Positions 1-8,541 of a stretch of 64,000 bases of DNA are shown here, one piece after another. The notes below the pieces were generated by a model. The model ran no database searches, was not told where the DNA came from, and was given only the letters and a program-made list of their open reading frames with translations. The stretch is taken from positions 1 to 64,000 of the forward strand of contig NZ_JACBNQ010000011.1 of assembly GCF_013403245.1 (NCBI RefSeq), written 5' to 3'. The position numbers and the translations under genes are program-made. The number at the start of each line of letters is the position of its first letter. The stretch's first letter is position 1. The stretch comes from Sedimentibacter hydroxybenzoicus DSM 7310. Lineage in GTDB: Bacteria; Bacillota; Clostridia; Tissierellales; Sedimentibacteraceae.

Positions 1-40
1 AGATTGATTTTTCATGTGTCTTTCCTTAATTATTATGAAA

Positions 41-63
41 ACCCGCTAATTTTTAGCGGGTTT
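41..63. terminator. Hairpin terminator at left edge
   Basis: Perfect 8-bp arms (ACCCGCTA at 41-48 and TAGCGGGT at 54-61) with an AAA lead and a short T run. It probably ends a gene lying to the left of the window. Confidence 0.65.
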
Positions 64-75
64 GTCAATAACCTG

Positions 76-98
76 AGCCGCTTAAAAGCGGCTTTTTT
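76..98 (+). terminator. Intrinsic terminator
   Basis: AGCCGCTT (76-83) pairs with AAGCGGCT (86-93) and is followed by six T. It stands in tandem with the hairpin at 41-63, so upstream transcription from the left is strongly closed off before the next gene. Confidence 0.75.
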
Positions 99-111
99 AA
101 TTCAATTTTCC

Positions 112-140
112 TTGAATTTTTAAAATAATGCTGTTAAAAT
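112..140 (+). promoter_or_regulatory. Probable sigma-A promoter of the SEC-C gene
   Basis: TTGAAT (112-117) and TAAAAT (135-140) are separated by 17 bp, placed 24 bp before the ribosome binding site. Match by eye only. Confidence 0.5.
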
Positions 141-175
141 ACAGTTAGAGGCTATTAAATTTAATGGAGGATTTT

Positions 176-673
176 ATGAGTTTATATACAGAATGGACTG
201 AAAATTTAGAGAATATTAAAACTCAACAAGAATATAATGATTTTTTCAAGGATTATATGGGAAAAGAGGCTGAATGCTATAAAAATATTCTTGGAAATAA
301 AAACCCTGTTGTTGAAGGGATAATTAAGGATTTAGCAGAAAAGAATGATATGACTGCAGTTCAATTTATCGGTTTTCTCGATGGAGCTAACAACAGCTTT
401 AAAGAATTACTGGTATTGGAGGATTTAACTGAAGACTCGGAAATTAAAGCAGAACTTGATTTTGAAAAACTATTATGGAACATGCATGATGCAAAAGCTG
501 AATGGCTTTATGGAATGGATGAATGGAACAATATTTTTGACGAAGAAAAAAGAAAGCAGATTAAGAAAGATTATAACAGATCAAAAATAGTTATAAATGA
601 AAATAAAATTGGAAGAAATGACCCATGTCCATGCGGTTCAGGTAAAAAATATAAAAAATGCTGTGGTAAATAA
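176..673 (+). CDS. SEC-C metal-binding motif protein
   Basis: A 165-residue, acidic, mostly helical protein ending in a SEC-C zinc-binding tail ([14 protein letters not shown]). This tail is known from the C-terminus of SecA, where it binds zinc and SecB or ribosomes, and it also occurs on many small uncharacterised proteins. The body matches nothing I recognise. The start at 176 is preferred over an in-frame ATG at 164 because GGAGG (166-170) lies five bases before it. It has its own promoter, and an EamA permease gene follows 23 bp downstream, so the two may be cotranscribed. The function is unknown beyond probable zinc binding. Confidence 0.8.
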   Translation: MSLYTEWTENLENIKTQQEYNDFFKDYMGKEAECYKNILGNKNPVVEGIIKDLAEKNDMTAVQFIGFLDGANNSFKELLVLEDLTEDSEIKAELDFEKLLWNMHDAKAEWLYGMDEWNNIFDEEKRKQIKKDYNRSKIVINENKIGRNDPCPCGSGKKYKKCCGK

Positions 674-696
674 CCACAAAATTGAGGGATAAATGA

Positions 697-1569
697 ATGA
701 ACAGAACAAAGGGCATATTTTTTGGAATAATGGCAGCTTTTATTTATGGATTTACGCCGATTCTCGGCAAAATGTCATATATGGAAGGAAGCAATTCTTT
801 ATCCCTTACCTTTTATAGAAACTTCCTTTCTATTCCCCTTCTTTTTTTTATGCTGAAATTCAATAACATTTCTGTAAAAATAAACAAGGTAGAAACAAAA
901 AAATTAGCAGTTTTAAGCTCTCTAGGCCCTACATTGACAGCACTTACCCTTTACGGCTCATTCAACTATATATCGGTTGGCATGTCTACCACCATTCATT
1001 ATATTTATCCTGTGCTGGTTACTGCCGCATGCATTATGATATTTAAGGAGAAAGTCAGTAAAGAAATAATTATTGCATTAATCCTTTCAACTATAGGAGT
1101 AATGATGTTTTTAGAAGGAAATTTCAGCTTGCTTGGTGTATTCCTTTCATTTGCTTCAGGTGTAATATTTGCAGCACATTTGATTTATATCGATAAAAGC
1201 GGATTAAATTCTATGTATCCCTTTAAAATAACCTTTTATCTGTCCATATTTTCATCTGTTTATTTATTTTTATTCGGCATATTAAGTAAGACATTAGTAT
1301 TTGATATAACCCCTGTAGGTTGGTTATTTACACTATCAGTTGCTTTTTTTGCATCGTTCTTAGCAAATTCCTTCATACTAATCGGCGTAAAACACGCAGG
1401 ACCCACTATTACATCCATAGTAGGTATGTTTGAGCCCATAACAAGCATTATACTTGGAATTATATTTTTAAAAGAGCCATTAACCACTCGGAATATAATA
1501 GCATGTATATTGATATTAGCGGGAGTATTGATTGTATCAATAGTTAAGGATAAAAAAATCGAGAATTAA
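697..1569 (+). CDS. EamA/DMT-family permease
   Basis: A 290-residue membrane protein with about ten hydrophobic segments arranged as two repeated five-helix halves, the standard drug/metabolite transporter (EamA) architecture. The second half carries the usual GP-T pattern (HAGPTITSIVGMFEPITS) followed by an ILG-I-L-EP motif near the end. Members export or import amino acids, nucleotides or other small metabolites, and the substrate cannot be told from sequence. The start at 697 has a GAGGG ribosome site and avoids an overlapping out-of-frame ATG at 693. It lies 23 bp after the SEC-C gene and ends in a strong bidirectional terminator. Confidence 0.85.
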   Translation: MNRTKGIFFGIMAAFIYGFTPILGKMSYMEGSNSLSLTFYRNFLSIPLLFFMLKFNNISVKINKVETKKLAVLSSLGPTLTALTLYGSFNYISVGMSTTIHYIYPVLVTAACIMIFKEKVSKEIIIALILSTIGVMMFLEGNFSLLGVFLSFASGVIFAAHLIYIDKSGLNSMYPFKITFYLSIFSSVYLFLFGILSKTLVFDITPVGWLFTLSVAFFASFLANSFILIGVKHAGPTITSIVGMFEPITSIILGIIFLKEPLTTRNIIACILILAGVLIVSIVKDKKIEN

Positions 1570-1600
1570 AGGTTTCAGGTGTTTAACATCTGAAACCTTT
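1568..1600. terminator. Bidirectional terminator
   Basis: AAAGGTTTCAG (1568-1578) pairs with CTGAAACCTTT (1590-1600). The stem begins at the stop codon of the permease gene and lies just beyond the stop of the convergent flavin reductase gene, so it can serve both. Confidence 0.8.
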
Positions 1601-1604
1601 ATAT

Positions 1605-3413
1605 TTATTTTGCTGAAGCTGCGGCAGCTTTTCCAGCTTGAATACCCATAGTGGCACTCATTTGAATTGCCGAACCTGAGCATGGATATCGTCTATAAAA
1701 TAATTCACCGTTCGCAACCTCTCCTGCTGCATACAAGCCAGGTATTAAATCACCTTCAGTTGAAACTACTTCACCGTCTATAGTTGTTTTAGGTCCTCCG
1801 AACGTTCCTGTTACACCATTTGTAGAGAATATTACCGCATAGTACGGAGCCTGATCTATCGAATTCAGTAAATTTACTTCTTTTAAATTAGCCATTCTGC
1901 TGCCGACTTTTCCAACTGCAGGCTTACCAAAATCTGTATCAATCTGGACATCGCATATTTCATTGTAACGAGATACTGTATCTGCAAGTACATTTGGTTC
2001 CATTCCCAACATCTCGGCAAGTTCCTCTATAGTATCTGCCTTGAATGCTGTTCTATTTTTTATCGCCTCTTCAAATCCTTCATTTTCAATTTTGGAGTCC
2101 ATTATACCATAATAGTAATTTACTTCTTCATTAAAATACAAATCAGCTGATCTTTTAAACCAGTATTCATTTTCATTTCCAAATCTCTTGCCTGATGGCG
2201 TTACATTCAGAAACACTCCTCCTGCATCGGCAAAACTTGTAGCTCCCATATCCATGGGATTAGCAATTGCTCCACCCCCTGCAACAATTTCAGCCCCTGC
2301 GTCTCTTGCCATAATTAAACCGTCGCCCTGATGAGCTTCTCCAAGAAATGTACCATAAGCATTAATGGCCGGACTATACTGCTTCATAAGCTCTTCATTA
2401 TTTGCATAACCGCCTGTTGCAAGTATAGTGCTTTCTGCATTTACGATCACTTTTCTTCCTTTGTTTTCCGCAATAACACCTTTAATAACTCCATTTTCAT
2501 TAATCAAAGATATAGCAGGAGTTTCAAGCCTGACATCTACACCGTTTTTTTGAGCGGTTTCATACAATGGTAAAATGAAGTCTGTTCCTGATTCGCTGGC
2601 AGTTGAATGGTTCCTGTAAGGATCCTGTGCCGGATAATTATATGAAAATGTAACATCACCAAATGTTACTCCTCTATCCTTCAGCCACTCTACCGTGTTA
2701 CTGCTGTTATCAGCAATATATCCTACTATTTCTTCATTTATCTTCCCTTCTCCTACTTCAAACCAATATTGTTTTAAAGCTTCAGAAGAATCCTTGATAC
2801 CTTGGCTTTCCTGCATTTCAGTTCCTGCTGCAAGTATTTCGCCTCCACAAACTATAGATGCACCGCCGACATTTCCCATTTTTTCTAAAAGAACAACCTT
2901 TGCTCCTTCTTCAGAAGCAGTTACAGCTGCAGAAAGACCAGCTATTCCTGCACCTATTACAACGACATCCGCATCGATAATCTCATCATTCAATACAACT
3001 GCTTCTATTCCTTTTTGCTTAAGCTCTTCAATATTCGCTCCTGCCTGCTGCAAGCAATCTGTTGCTGCAGCAATTATAGCGTTACTTGTAATAGTTGCAC
3101 CTGATATCACATCAATTTTTAAGCCCTGTGCACTTAATATATCTGTCGGTATTTTTTCAATAGCCGGATCAGATATACCTGCCGTTTCATTATGGCCTAA
3201 CACTCTTATAGATTCAATCAATTCATTACTAACCACAACTTCAACTTCTACATCCCCATTCATACCTTTTGATTTTGCGGTATAGATTCCTGCCTCGAAG
3301 ATTCCTTCTTTATCTACTGTTGCAGGTGGTGAAGTGTTGCTGCTGCAGCCGGCAAGACTGAGTACGAATACAGCAATAAGCACAAGCGAAATAATTTTCT
3401 TTAATTTTTTCAT
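1605..3413 (-). CDS. Exported FMN/FAD-dependent reductase lipoprotein (fumarate/urocanate reductase family)
   Basis: A 602-residue protein. Residues 1-23 form a lipoprotein signal ending in LSLAGC, with Cys23 the likely lipidated residue. Residues ~38-125 are an FMN-binding domain with the ApbE flavinylation motif SGATITS (104-110). From ~148 on comes a flavocytochrome-type FAD domain starting VVVIGAGIAGLSAA and ending with a GLYAAGEV segment. Family members reduce fumarate, urocanate or related enoates at the outer face of the membrane, receiving electrons through the covalent FMN. The substrate is not determinable here. ATG at 3413 is chosen over upstream codons because it has a GGGAG ribosome site and gives a clean signal peptide. 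It is the second gene of a unit with the TetR gene, and an apbE gene lies at 62-63 kb. Confidence 0.88.
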   Translation of the reverse strand: MKKLKKIISLVLIAVFVLSLAGCSSNTSPPATVDKEGIFEAGIYTAKSKGMNGDVEVEVVVSNELIESIRVLGHNETAGISDPAIEKIPTDILSAQGLKIDVISGATITSNAIIAAATDCLQQAGANIEELKQKGIEAVVLNDEIIDADVVVIGAGIAGLSAAVTASEEGAKVVLLEKMGNVGGASIVCGGEILAAGTEMQESQGIKDSSEALKQYWFEVGEGKINEEIVGYIADNSSNTVEWLKDRGVTFGDVTFSYNYPAQDPYRNHSTASESGTDFILPLYETAQKNGVDVRLETPAISLINENGVIKGVIAENKGRKVIVNAESTILATGGYANNEELMKQYSPAINAYGTFLGEAHQGDGLIMARDAGAEIVAGGGAIANPMDMGATSFADAGGVFLNVTPSGKRFGNENEYWFKRSADLYFNEEVNYYYGIMDSKIENEGFEEAIKNRTAFKADTIEELAEMLGMEPNVLADTVSRYNEICDVQIDTDFGKPAVGKVGSRMANLKEVNLLNSIDQAPYYAVIFSTNGVTGTFGGPKTTIDGEVVSTEGDLIPGLYAAGEVANGELFYRRYPCSGSAIQMSATMGIQAGKAAAASAK

Positions 3414-3463
3414 ATCTTTCTCCCTTTTAATATTTTTATATAAGCAGGCAAAGCCCATTCTTA

Positions 3464-4051
3464 TCAATGATTTTTAATACCGTCAATAACTGTTTCAATC
3501 AATTGGTTTAATAAATCCTCATCGTACAAAGCATCGGAATTTTGCTTTATGTATGTTGAAATTCCTTCCACAGAGCTGAAAACTATTTTACATAAAAACT
3601 CTATAGGAAGATTTTTAAATTCTCCATTTTTCATACCGGCTTCAATATAAGCTCTATTTATTTCATAAGATTTAGAAAATAATCCGTCCTCTGTGTCGGA
3701 ATAATTAACTGGTGTGTAAAAAGAACGTATAATGGAGGATTCTTTAGGAAATTCTGCATTCCACATTAATATGTTCTTAATTCTTTTCTTTAACTTCTCA
3801 GTAAAGCATTTTTCATCATCAACATCCTTAACGGAGGCTTTCAGATGAAGATCAAAGCAATAATCAAAAATATATTTTTCAAGTTCTTCCCTGCCTTTAA
3901 AATACAAATACACTGTTCCCTTTGCAATACCCGCATTCTTAGCAATTTGCTGCATAGTGGTATTTTCGACTCCTTGTCCAAAAAATAACAAAATTGCAGA
4001 ATCTCTTATTTTAATATACTTCTCAGGGTCTAACGCTGAATATCTTGCCAT
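3464..4051 (-). CDS. TetR/AcrR-family repressor
   Basis: A 195-residue regulator with an N-terminal TetR helix-turn-helix (residues ~10-56: IRDSAILLFFGQGVENTTMQ, then IAKNAGIAKGTVYLYFKGREEL) and a helical ligand-binding C-terminal half. ATG at 4051 has a perfect AGGAGG site; the longer open frame to 4096 would begin inside the operator. A perfect 24-bp dyad immediately upstream (4067-4090) is the likely autoregulatory operator. The reductase gene starts 50 bp after the stop in the same direction, so the TetR protein most likely controls that reductase in response to its substrate, as is common for UrdA-like cassettes. The ligand is unknown. Confidence 0.88.
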   Translation of the reverse strand: MARYSALDPEKYIKIRDSAILLFFGQGVENTTMQQIAKNAGIAKGTVYLYFKGREELEKYIFDYCFDLHLKASVKDVDDEKCFTEKLKKRIKNILMWNAEFPKESSIIRSFYTPVNYSDTEDGLFSKSYEINRAYIEAGMKNGEFKNLPIEFLCKIVFSSVEGISTYIKQNSDALYDEDLLNQLIETVIDGIKNH

Positions 4052-4066
4052 TCTAACCTCCTGTAA

Positions 4067-4090
4067 ATTAATGACCACACGGTCATTAAT
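4067..4090. promoter_or_regulatory. TetR operator dyad
   Basis: ATTAATGACC (4067-4076), ACAC spacer, GGTCATTAAT (4081-4090): perfect 10-bp arms lying 16 bp before the TetR start codon. It overlaps a candidate minus-strand -10 box (TATTAA, 4091-4086) that has TTGCTT (4115-4110) 18 bp away as -35. Size, symmetry and placement fit autorepression. Confidence 0.8.
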
Positions 4091-4206
4091 AGTCATTAAA
4101 AAAATTCATAAGCAACCTTTTTAAAAATCCTTAGAACTTTGATAATAATATAACATATAAATTTGCTGTTGTAAATAGTTTTCTAATAGGTAATTATATG
4201 TAAAAA

Positions 4207-4364
4207 AATTTGCTTCGCAAATTCCGCTAAGGGGACCTATGTCCCCCTTCGGCGTAAAATGCGAGCATTTTACTGAGCCCCCCCCTTAACGGCAAGGACG
4301 TCCCGTCCTTTGCAATCCTCGTTTTTTATGCATATAGGAAAAACTTTCCTATATGCATAAAAAA
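4207..4364. repeat. Array of five stacked hairpins in the tetR-fdhD gap
   Basis: This 347-bp gap (4097-4443) holds no gene. It contains consecutive inverted repeats: AATTTGC/GCAAATT (4207-4223), GGGGAC/GTCCCC (4231-4246), GTAAAATGC/GCATTTTAC (4254-4273), AAGGACG/CGTCCTT (4294-4310) and a 20-bp perfect stem at 4322-4341/4345-4364. CCGCTAAGGGG (4224-4234) can also pair with CCCCTTAACGG (4282-4292) with one mismatch, closing hairpins 2 and 3 into a multibranch fold. Base composition is locally GC-rich against the AT-rich surroundings. It may be a small structured RNA or a mobile palindromic element. The last stem, with T runs on both sides, would also terminate transcription. Confidence 0.7.
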
Positions 4365-4389
4365 ATCGGTCATACATTGAGACCGACTT
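4363..4389 (-). terminator. Terminator of the fdhD transcript
   Basis: On the minus strand AAGTCGGTC (4389-4381) pairs with GACCGATTT (4371-4363, one G-T pair) and runs into a T tract. It lies 55 bp after the fdhD stop. Confidence 0.7.
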
Positions 4390-4443
4390 CTGTTTTAAAA
4401 TGATACTGAAATAAGTGTGTAATAATCAGAATCAGATAAGATT

Positions 4444-5223
4444 TTAATTTATGCTTTGAAAGCATGTATAGACATTCATTTTTTCTCCTCTTGCAAAGCC
4501 AATCAATAATATATTCAGCTCTTTGGCCATATCAATAGCCAGGCTGGTTGGAGCCGACCGTGAAATAATAGTAGATATTCCTCTCTTTGCCGTTTTTATA
4601 AGCATCTCAGAGGATATTCTTCCGCTTGTTATTACAATTTTATCTGACAAATCGATTCCCTCAATTAAGCTGATTCCTAAAATTTTGTCCAATGCATTGT
4701 GTCTTCCTATATCCTCTTCAAAATACAGTATTTTCTCATTATCACACAGTCCGCAGCTATGAACTCCTCCCGTGTTCAGGAAAAGCTCCGACTTCTGATT
4801 GAATAATTTGCTTAATTGTATTACCGTACCTTTGCTGATATTTACCGTTTTCTCAATCTTCCTACATTTTATGGAATCAATAACATTATAAAATACCGTT
4901 CCCTTCCCGCATCCGGAGGTTATGGCCCGCTTACCTGACAGATTTTCATTTAGCATTTTTCTGTATTTTAAATATACGTATGCCCTTCCCTTTTCTTCAT
5001 TAAGCAGAACCTTTTCTACCGCATCCAAGGAGTTAATATATCCTTCAGAATATAAAAATCCTACAGCAAGCTCCTCTAAGGACTTAGGAGTGCACAAGAG
5101 CGTAATTATTTCTTCATCATCTATAAATATGGTAAAGGGGTATTCAATTATTACCTCATCATCAAATTTATCTGAAATATCACCTTTAATTTTTATTATT
5201 TCATATTTCTTTGTTGTATCCAT
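4444..5223 (-). CDS. fdhD: Formate dehydrogenase accessory sulfurtransferase FdhD
   Basis: 259 residues, matching FdhD, which transfers sulfur from a cysteine desulfurase to the molybdenum/tungsten bis-MGD cofactor of formate dehydrogenase and is required for its activity. Visible family segments are SGCGKG in the first half, TGGVHSCGLC with the conserved C-x-x-C pair, the EDIGRHNALDK segment and SGRISSEML. Its ATG at 5223 overlaps the mobA stop by one base (TGATG), showing translational coupling. It is the last gene of the formate dehydrogenase operon and is followed by a terminator. Family assignment is firm. Confidence 0.93.
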   Translation of the reverse strand: MDTTKKYEIIKIKGDISDKFDDEVIIEYPFTIFIDDEEIITLLCTPKSLEELAVGFLYSEGYINSLDAVEKVLLNEEKGRAYVYLKYRKMLNENLSGKRAITSGCGKGTVFYNVIDSIKCRKIEKTVNISKGTVIQLSKLFNQKSELFLNTGGVHSCGLCDNEKILYFEEDIGRHNALDKILGISLIEGIDLSDKIVITSGRISSEMLIKTAKRGISTIISRSAPTSLAIDMAKELNILLIGFARGEKMNVYTCFQSIN

Positions 5224-5831
5224 CAGTTACTCCAACCACCTGCATTTAACAGGAATTTGTTTAAATCCTCTCTCGTGTTTAAATTAAGAAACATATCCCA
5301 GTTAGGACTGAACTTACGTGCATCTTTTTCTTCTATATAAGATATATTAACATCCTTAATTAATCCATGAACAGATCGTCTTCCGGATTCAAGGTATTTC
5401 CCAATGTTTTTTATAAGCTCAACCGAATAGAAGCTGCAGAACGGTTCAATCCAATCTCCGAATTTAGTAACACAGCCAAGGGAATTATTATCATTCAACC
5501 TATCCTTCAAATAGCGTACATATTCCATATTTATATTTGGCATATCACATGCAGCTACAAAGGCAAGACTACTTGAAGAATGGCTTAACCCCGCATGTAT
5601 ACCTCCGAGAGCTCCCATGTCCTTAAGTATATCCTTTGTAATTTTGTGTGATAAACCGATATATAACTCCGGTTTATTGGTCACAATTATTATTTCCTCA
5701 AACTCACGGCTCAGCTTTTGAATCATCCTATCCATCAGGCTTCTTTCATTTATTTTAAGAAGCTGCTTGTCAAAGCCCATTCTGGAGCTTTTACCTCCGG
5801 CCAATATAATTGCTGTTCCGAATTTTTTCAT
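5223..5831 (-). CDS. mobA: Molybdenum cofactor guanylyltransferase MobA
   Basis: About 202 residues. The N-terminus carries the nucleotidyltransferase signature LAGGKSSRMGFDK with the downstream lysine, followed by GALGGIHAGL and AACDMPN, all typical of MobA. The enzyme joins GTP to Mo-molybdopterin to make the guanine dinucleotide form that formate dehydrogenase uses as bis-MGD. ATG 5831 is preferred; a GTG at 5840 is an alternative because AAGGA lies just before it. It sits between the dehydrogenase gene and fdhD, a clear cofactor-maturation context. Confidence 0.9.
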   Translation of the reverse strand: MKKFGTAIILAGGKSSRMGFDKQLLKINERSLMDRMIQKLSREFEEIIIVTNKPELYIGLSHKITKDILKDMGALGGIHAGLSHSSSSLAFVAACDMPNINMEYVRYLKDRLNDNNSLGCVTKFGDWIEPFCSFYSVELIKNIGKYLESGRRSVHGLIKDVNISYIEEKDARKFSPNWDMFLNLNTREDLNKFLLNAGGWSN

Positions 5832-5867
5832 TTTAATCACCGTTCCTTAAGCATTCAACTGTGTTAA

Positions 5868-8537
5868 TTACTTTGCCTTCTCTATTCTGACTGCCGCTAC
5901 CTTCAGCTCTGAAATCTTTGCTATGGGGTCGGTTGCGGAATTAGTAAGATAATTGGCGGCTCCATCCGCAAAATGGAATGGCATAAACAATACATTTTCA
6001 TCGATTATTTCAGAAATTTTTGCAGTGGTTTCAATCTGTCCTCTTCTTGAAGTTAACTTAACTCTGTCACCATTTCTAATCCCAAGCTTATTGGCATTCA
6101 CTTCATTTATTTCAACATAGGATGAAGGAGCAATTTCATTTATTCCCTCAACCCTCCCTGTCATAGTTCTTGTATGGTAGTGATATAGAATCCTTCCTGT
6201 AGTAAATATATACGGATATTCACTGTCCGGCATTTCCGCACTTTCGACATATTCGGCAGGCATGAACAATCCTCTTCCTCTTGCCATCATTCCCTTATGC
6301 AGATACTTTGTTCCGGGATGATGCTTATCAGGACAAGGCCATTGAATTCCGCCATTATTTATCCGATCATAGGTAATTCCGCCATAGGAGGGAGTTAATG
6401 AGCTTATTTCTTCCATTATCTTTTCCGGATGTAAATATTTCTTTTCAAATCCTAGATAATTCATTAATTCCATAAGAATCTGCCAATCCGGCTTCGATTC
6501 TCCAACGGGTTGAATTGCCTTTCTCACTCTTTGTACCCTTCTTTCTGTATTTGAAAAGGTTCCGTCCTTTTCTGCGAAGGATGCTGCAGGAAGTACTACA
6601 TCTGCATATTCCGCCGTCTCCGTCATAAATATATCCTGGACTACAAGAAAGTCCACATGCTCCAAGACTTCCTTTACATGATTTATATCCGGGTCGGAAA
6701 CCATCGGGTTTTCCCCCATAATATACAAGAACTTTATTGAGCCGTCATGAACACCGTTAAATATTTCCGGTATAGTCAGCCCCGGTTTTGGTGAAAGCTT
6801 CACTCTCCAGGCATTTTCAAATTTCTCTATTACCTCCGGCTTGAAAACCTTCTGGTATCCCGGTAAATCTGCCGGCAGTCCGCCCATATCACAGGCACCC
6901 TGCACATTGTTTTGCCCTCTCAGGGGATTTACTCCTGCACTTTCCTTACCGATATTTCCGCACAACATTGCTAAATTGGAAATACTCATAACCGCATTTG
7001 TTCCCGTAGTGTGCTGAGTTACACCCATTGTATAATAAATGCCGGCTTTATCCGCTTCTCCGTAAATTGTCGCTGCTTTTATTATATCTTCTGATTTGAC
7101 ACCACAAATTTCTGCTGCTCTTTCAGGTGTGTATTCCTTAATTATATTGACTAATTCATCAAAGTTTTCACATCGTTCATCTATATACTTCTTATCATAC
7201 AATCCATTCTCAAGTATTACATTCATCATACCATTTAACAAAGCAATATTTGTTCCGGGCTTAAGCTGTAAATATACATCTGCATAATCAGCAAGCTCAA
7301 TCCTTCTCGGATCAGCTACTATGAGCTTAGAGCCGTTTCTTACAGCCTGCTTCATTCTTGCGCCGATGATGGGATGATTTTCTGTAGTGTTCGAGCCGAT
7401 TACAAACATGGCATCAGTATCTGTTATTTCCTCTATACTGTTCGTCATGGCACCACTGCCTAATGTAGTTGCAAGACCTGCAACTGTAGAGGAATGTCAG
7501 AGGCGTGCGCAGTGATCAACATTATTTGTACCTATAACTGCTCTGAACAGCTTTTGAAATAAATAATTTTCTTCATTGGTACATCTCGCCGAGGTCAGTC
7601 CTGCAAAGCTATCAGCTCCATATTCCGGCTTAAGCTCGTTTACCTTTTTTCTGATATACCTATATGCCTCATCCCATGTAGCTTCTTCAAACCTGCCGTT
7701 TATCTTTATAAGAGGTGTCTTCAACCTGTCGGGATGATTAATAAATTTATATGCAAATTTACCCTTTACACAAAGAAGTCCGTTATTCAACGCATCCTTT
7801 GCAGGCTCAACGTCAACTACTTTATCTCCCTTTACGACTAAATCCATCTGACAGCCGACACCGCAGTAGGAGCAGGTAGTTCTTATCTTCTTGTTCTCCC
7901 AATATCTGTATTTCTGTCTCTTGGGACTTAATGCTCCCACAGGACAAACCGATACACAATTTCCGCAGGAAACACACTTTGAATTAATCAGACCTTCATT
8001 ATAGGGAGTGGTAACAACCGCATCGAATCCTCTGTTTTCTATTCCGATGGCTGCAGTTCCCTGTAATTCGTCACAAACTCTTACACAAAGTCCGCAAAGT
8101 ATACACTTTCTTGCATCATAATCATAAAATGGATTGGATGTATCTGTCTTTGGTGTTCTCTTTGCTCCCTTAAAGGTCCCTTCAGCAACACCGTATTCGT
8201 AGCTGTAGTCCTGAAGCTTGCAATTTCCGGATTTATCGCAGGTTAAGCACTCCATCGGATGATTTGATATTATTAAATTAAGCACATCTTTTCTTGCTTT
8301 TATAACATCCTTAGATTTTGTATTCACTACCATGTTATCCCTTACCATGGTACTGCATGAGGTAACCGGATTCTTAGTTCCCTCCACTTCAACTAAACAT
8401 AATCTACACGATGAGGAAGGATTAAGTCTTTCATCATGACACAAAGTAGGAATGTTTATGCCGGCATCCTTACATGCTTGTAAAATTGTAGTATTCTTTT
8501 TTATCTCATACTGAATGCCGTCTATAGTAATATTCAC
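5868..8537 (-). CDS. fdhF: Selenocysteine-containing formate dehydrogenase catalytic subunit
   Basis: One gene of 889 residues interrupted by an in-frame UGA (7499-7497) at residue 347, in the context ARL-U-HSSTVAG, exactly where formate dehydrogenases carry catalytic Sec. The upstream and downstream frames are the same frame. Order: N-terminal [2Fe-2S] domain (~1-80), His-Cys [4Fe-4S] loop (~85-120), two ferredoxin clusters (~140-200), the [4Fe-4S]/MGD entry domain (CSYCGVGCQM), the molybdopterin oxidoreductase core and a C-terminal dinucleotide-binding domain. The start is GTG 8537, with AAGGAG upstream, rather than the longer frame to 8573. A hairpin typical of bacterial SECIS elements follows the UGA. 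With the three Nuo-like genes it forms an NAD(P)/ferredoxin-linked CO2/formate enzyme. Confidence 0.95.
7464..7488 (-). promoter_or_regulatory. Bacterial SECIS element
   Basis: Beginning 8 nt after the UGA, GTTGC (7484-7480) and GCAAC (7472-7468) form a stem around the loop AGGTCTT, with extra pairs outside. The GGU in the apical loop is the feature that SelB recognises, and loop sequence and spacing resemble the E. coli fdhF element. Confidence 0.85.
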
Positions 8538-8541
8538 TCTA

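Noticed and set aside
2695-3285. Long plus-strand open frame inside the flavin reductase gene
   Set aside because: It is antisense to a well-supported gene, with low-complexity Ser/Ala/Ile composition and no homology.
4067-4096. N-terminal extension of the TetR protein
   Set aside because: It would begin inside the operator dyad and lacks a ribosome site; ATG 4051 has AGGAGG.
4207-4364. CRISPR array
   Set aside because: The hairpins differ in sequence and there are no regular repeats and spacers; no cas genes are near.
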